This document shows, piece after piece, positions 63,922 to 64,000 of a DNA stretch of 64,000 nucleotides (position 1 is the stretch's first letter; each line of letters begins with the position of its first letter). Position numbers and translations under genes: made by a program. The stretch is from Bremia lactucae (Eukaryota; Oomycota; Peronosporomycetes; Peronosporales; Peronosporaceae). Location of the stretch: NCBI RefSeq assembly GCF_004359215.1, contig NC_090624.1:1687329-1751328 (forward strand), in the 5' to 3' direction. A model generated the notes under the pieces. The model had not been told where the DNA came from and ran no database searches. It worked only from the letters and a program-made list of their open reading frames with translations.

Positions 63922-64000
63922 ATAAAATCAAAGTTTTAAAAATTTCGTCTCGCGTCCCAATGGTTATCTTATCAAATTGACGACTTTAAATGCGGAAATA

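Noticed and set aside
1..64000. CRISPR array, rRNA, bacterial operon or viral genome
   Set aside because: No regularly spaced identical repeats with unique spacers, no rRNA segments, and the genes are typical eukaryotic nuclear genes.

Overview
The window looks like nuclear DNA of a plant-pathogenic oomycete (downy mildew or Phytophthora type). Evidence: secreted effector genes with RxLR-like (GRLR) and dEER-like motifs and WY-type helical repeats, bZIP factors of oomycete architecture, an intron-less actin gene whose leader carries an oomycete-type initiator, introns of 50-87 bp, and many decayed chromodomain Ty3/gypsy and Ty1/copia elements. No viral or bacterial segment was recognised. Species cannot be fixed from sequence alone.

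Layout. 1-7500 is a mosaic of retroelement relics: gypsy family A forward with its LTR at 3599, copia scraps, a piece of gypsy B, and family A inverted with its outer LTR end at 7500. 7701-30300 is a gene-dense island: a GRLR effector (-), a mitochondrial ClpB/HSP78 chaperone behind a row of heat-shock-like elements, a second GRLR effector, a PHD-finger protein, an intron-containing RecQ helicase, a P4-ATPase flippase, a spliced SFT2 gene, a tiny three-exon gene on the minus strand that no single long ORF reveals, two divergent-copy bZIP factors and a dead MATE transporter between them. 30958-56222 is a retrotransposon block: three copies of gypsy B (one internally duplicated, one inverted), copia relics, a SINE-like segment, an assembly gap of 692 N (46587-47278), and gypsy C, which has intact-looking LTRs but two internal segments flipped in place. 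56283-63921 is a second gene island: a WY-type secreted protein (-), actin, an intact MATE transporter and a 774-residue secreted WY-repeat protein.

Major points. Several real start codons lie inside longer open frames that begin with TTG; I placed the starts at the first ATG (flippase 19450, bZIP 25779 and 30300, MATE 59748, effector 8402). Splice sites were placed by reading GT-AG borders together with family motifs. The strongest unexplained signals are the two in-place inversions inside gypsy C, long antisense frames recurring between the chromodomain and 3' LTR of gypsy families A and B, the HSE-like array in front of HSP78, and a double hairpin upstream of the first effector. All family names come from motif recognition by eye; no database search was run.
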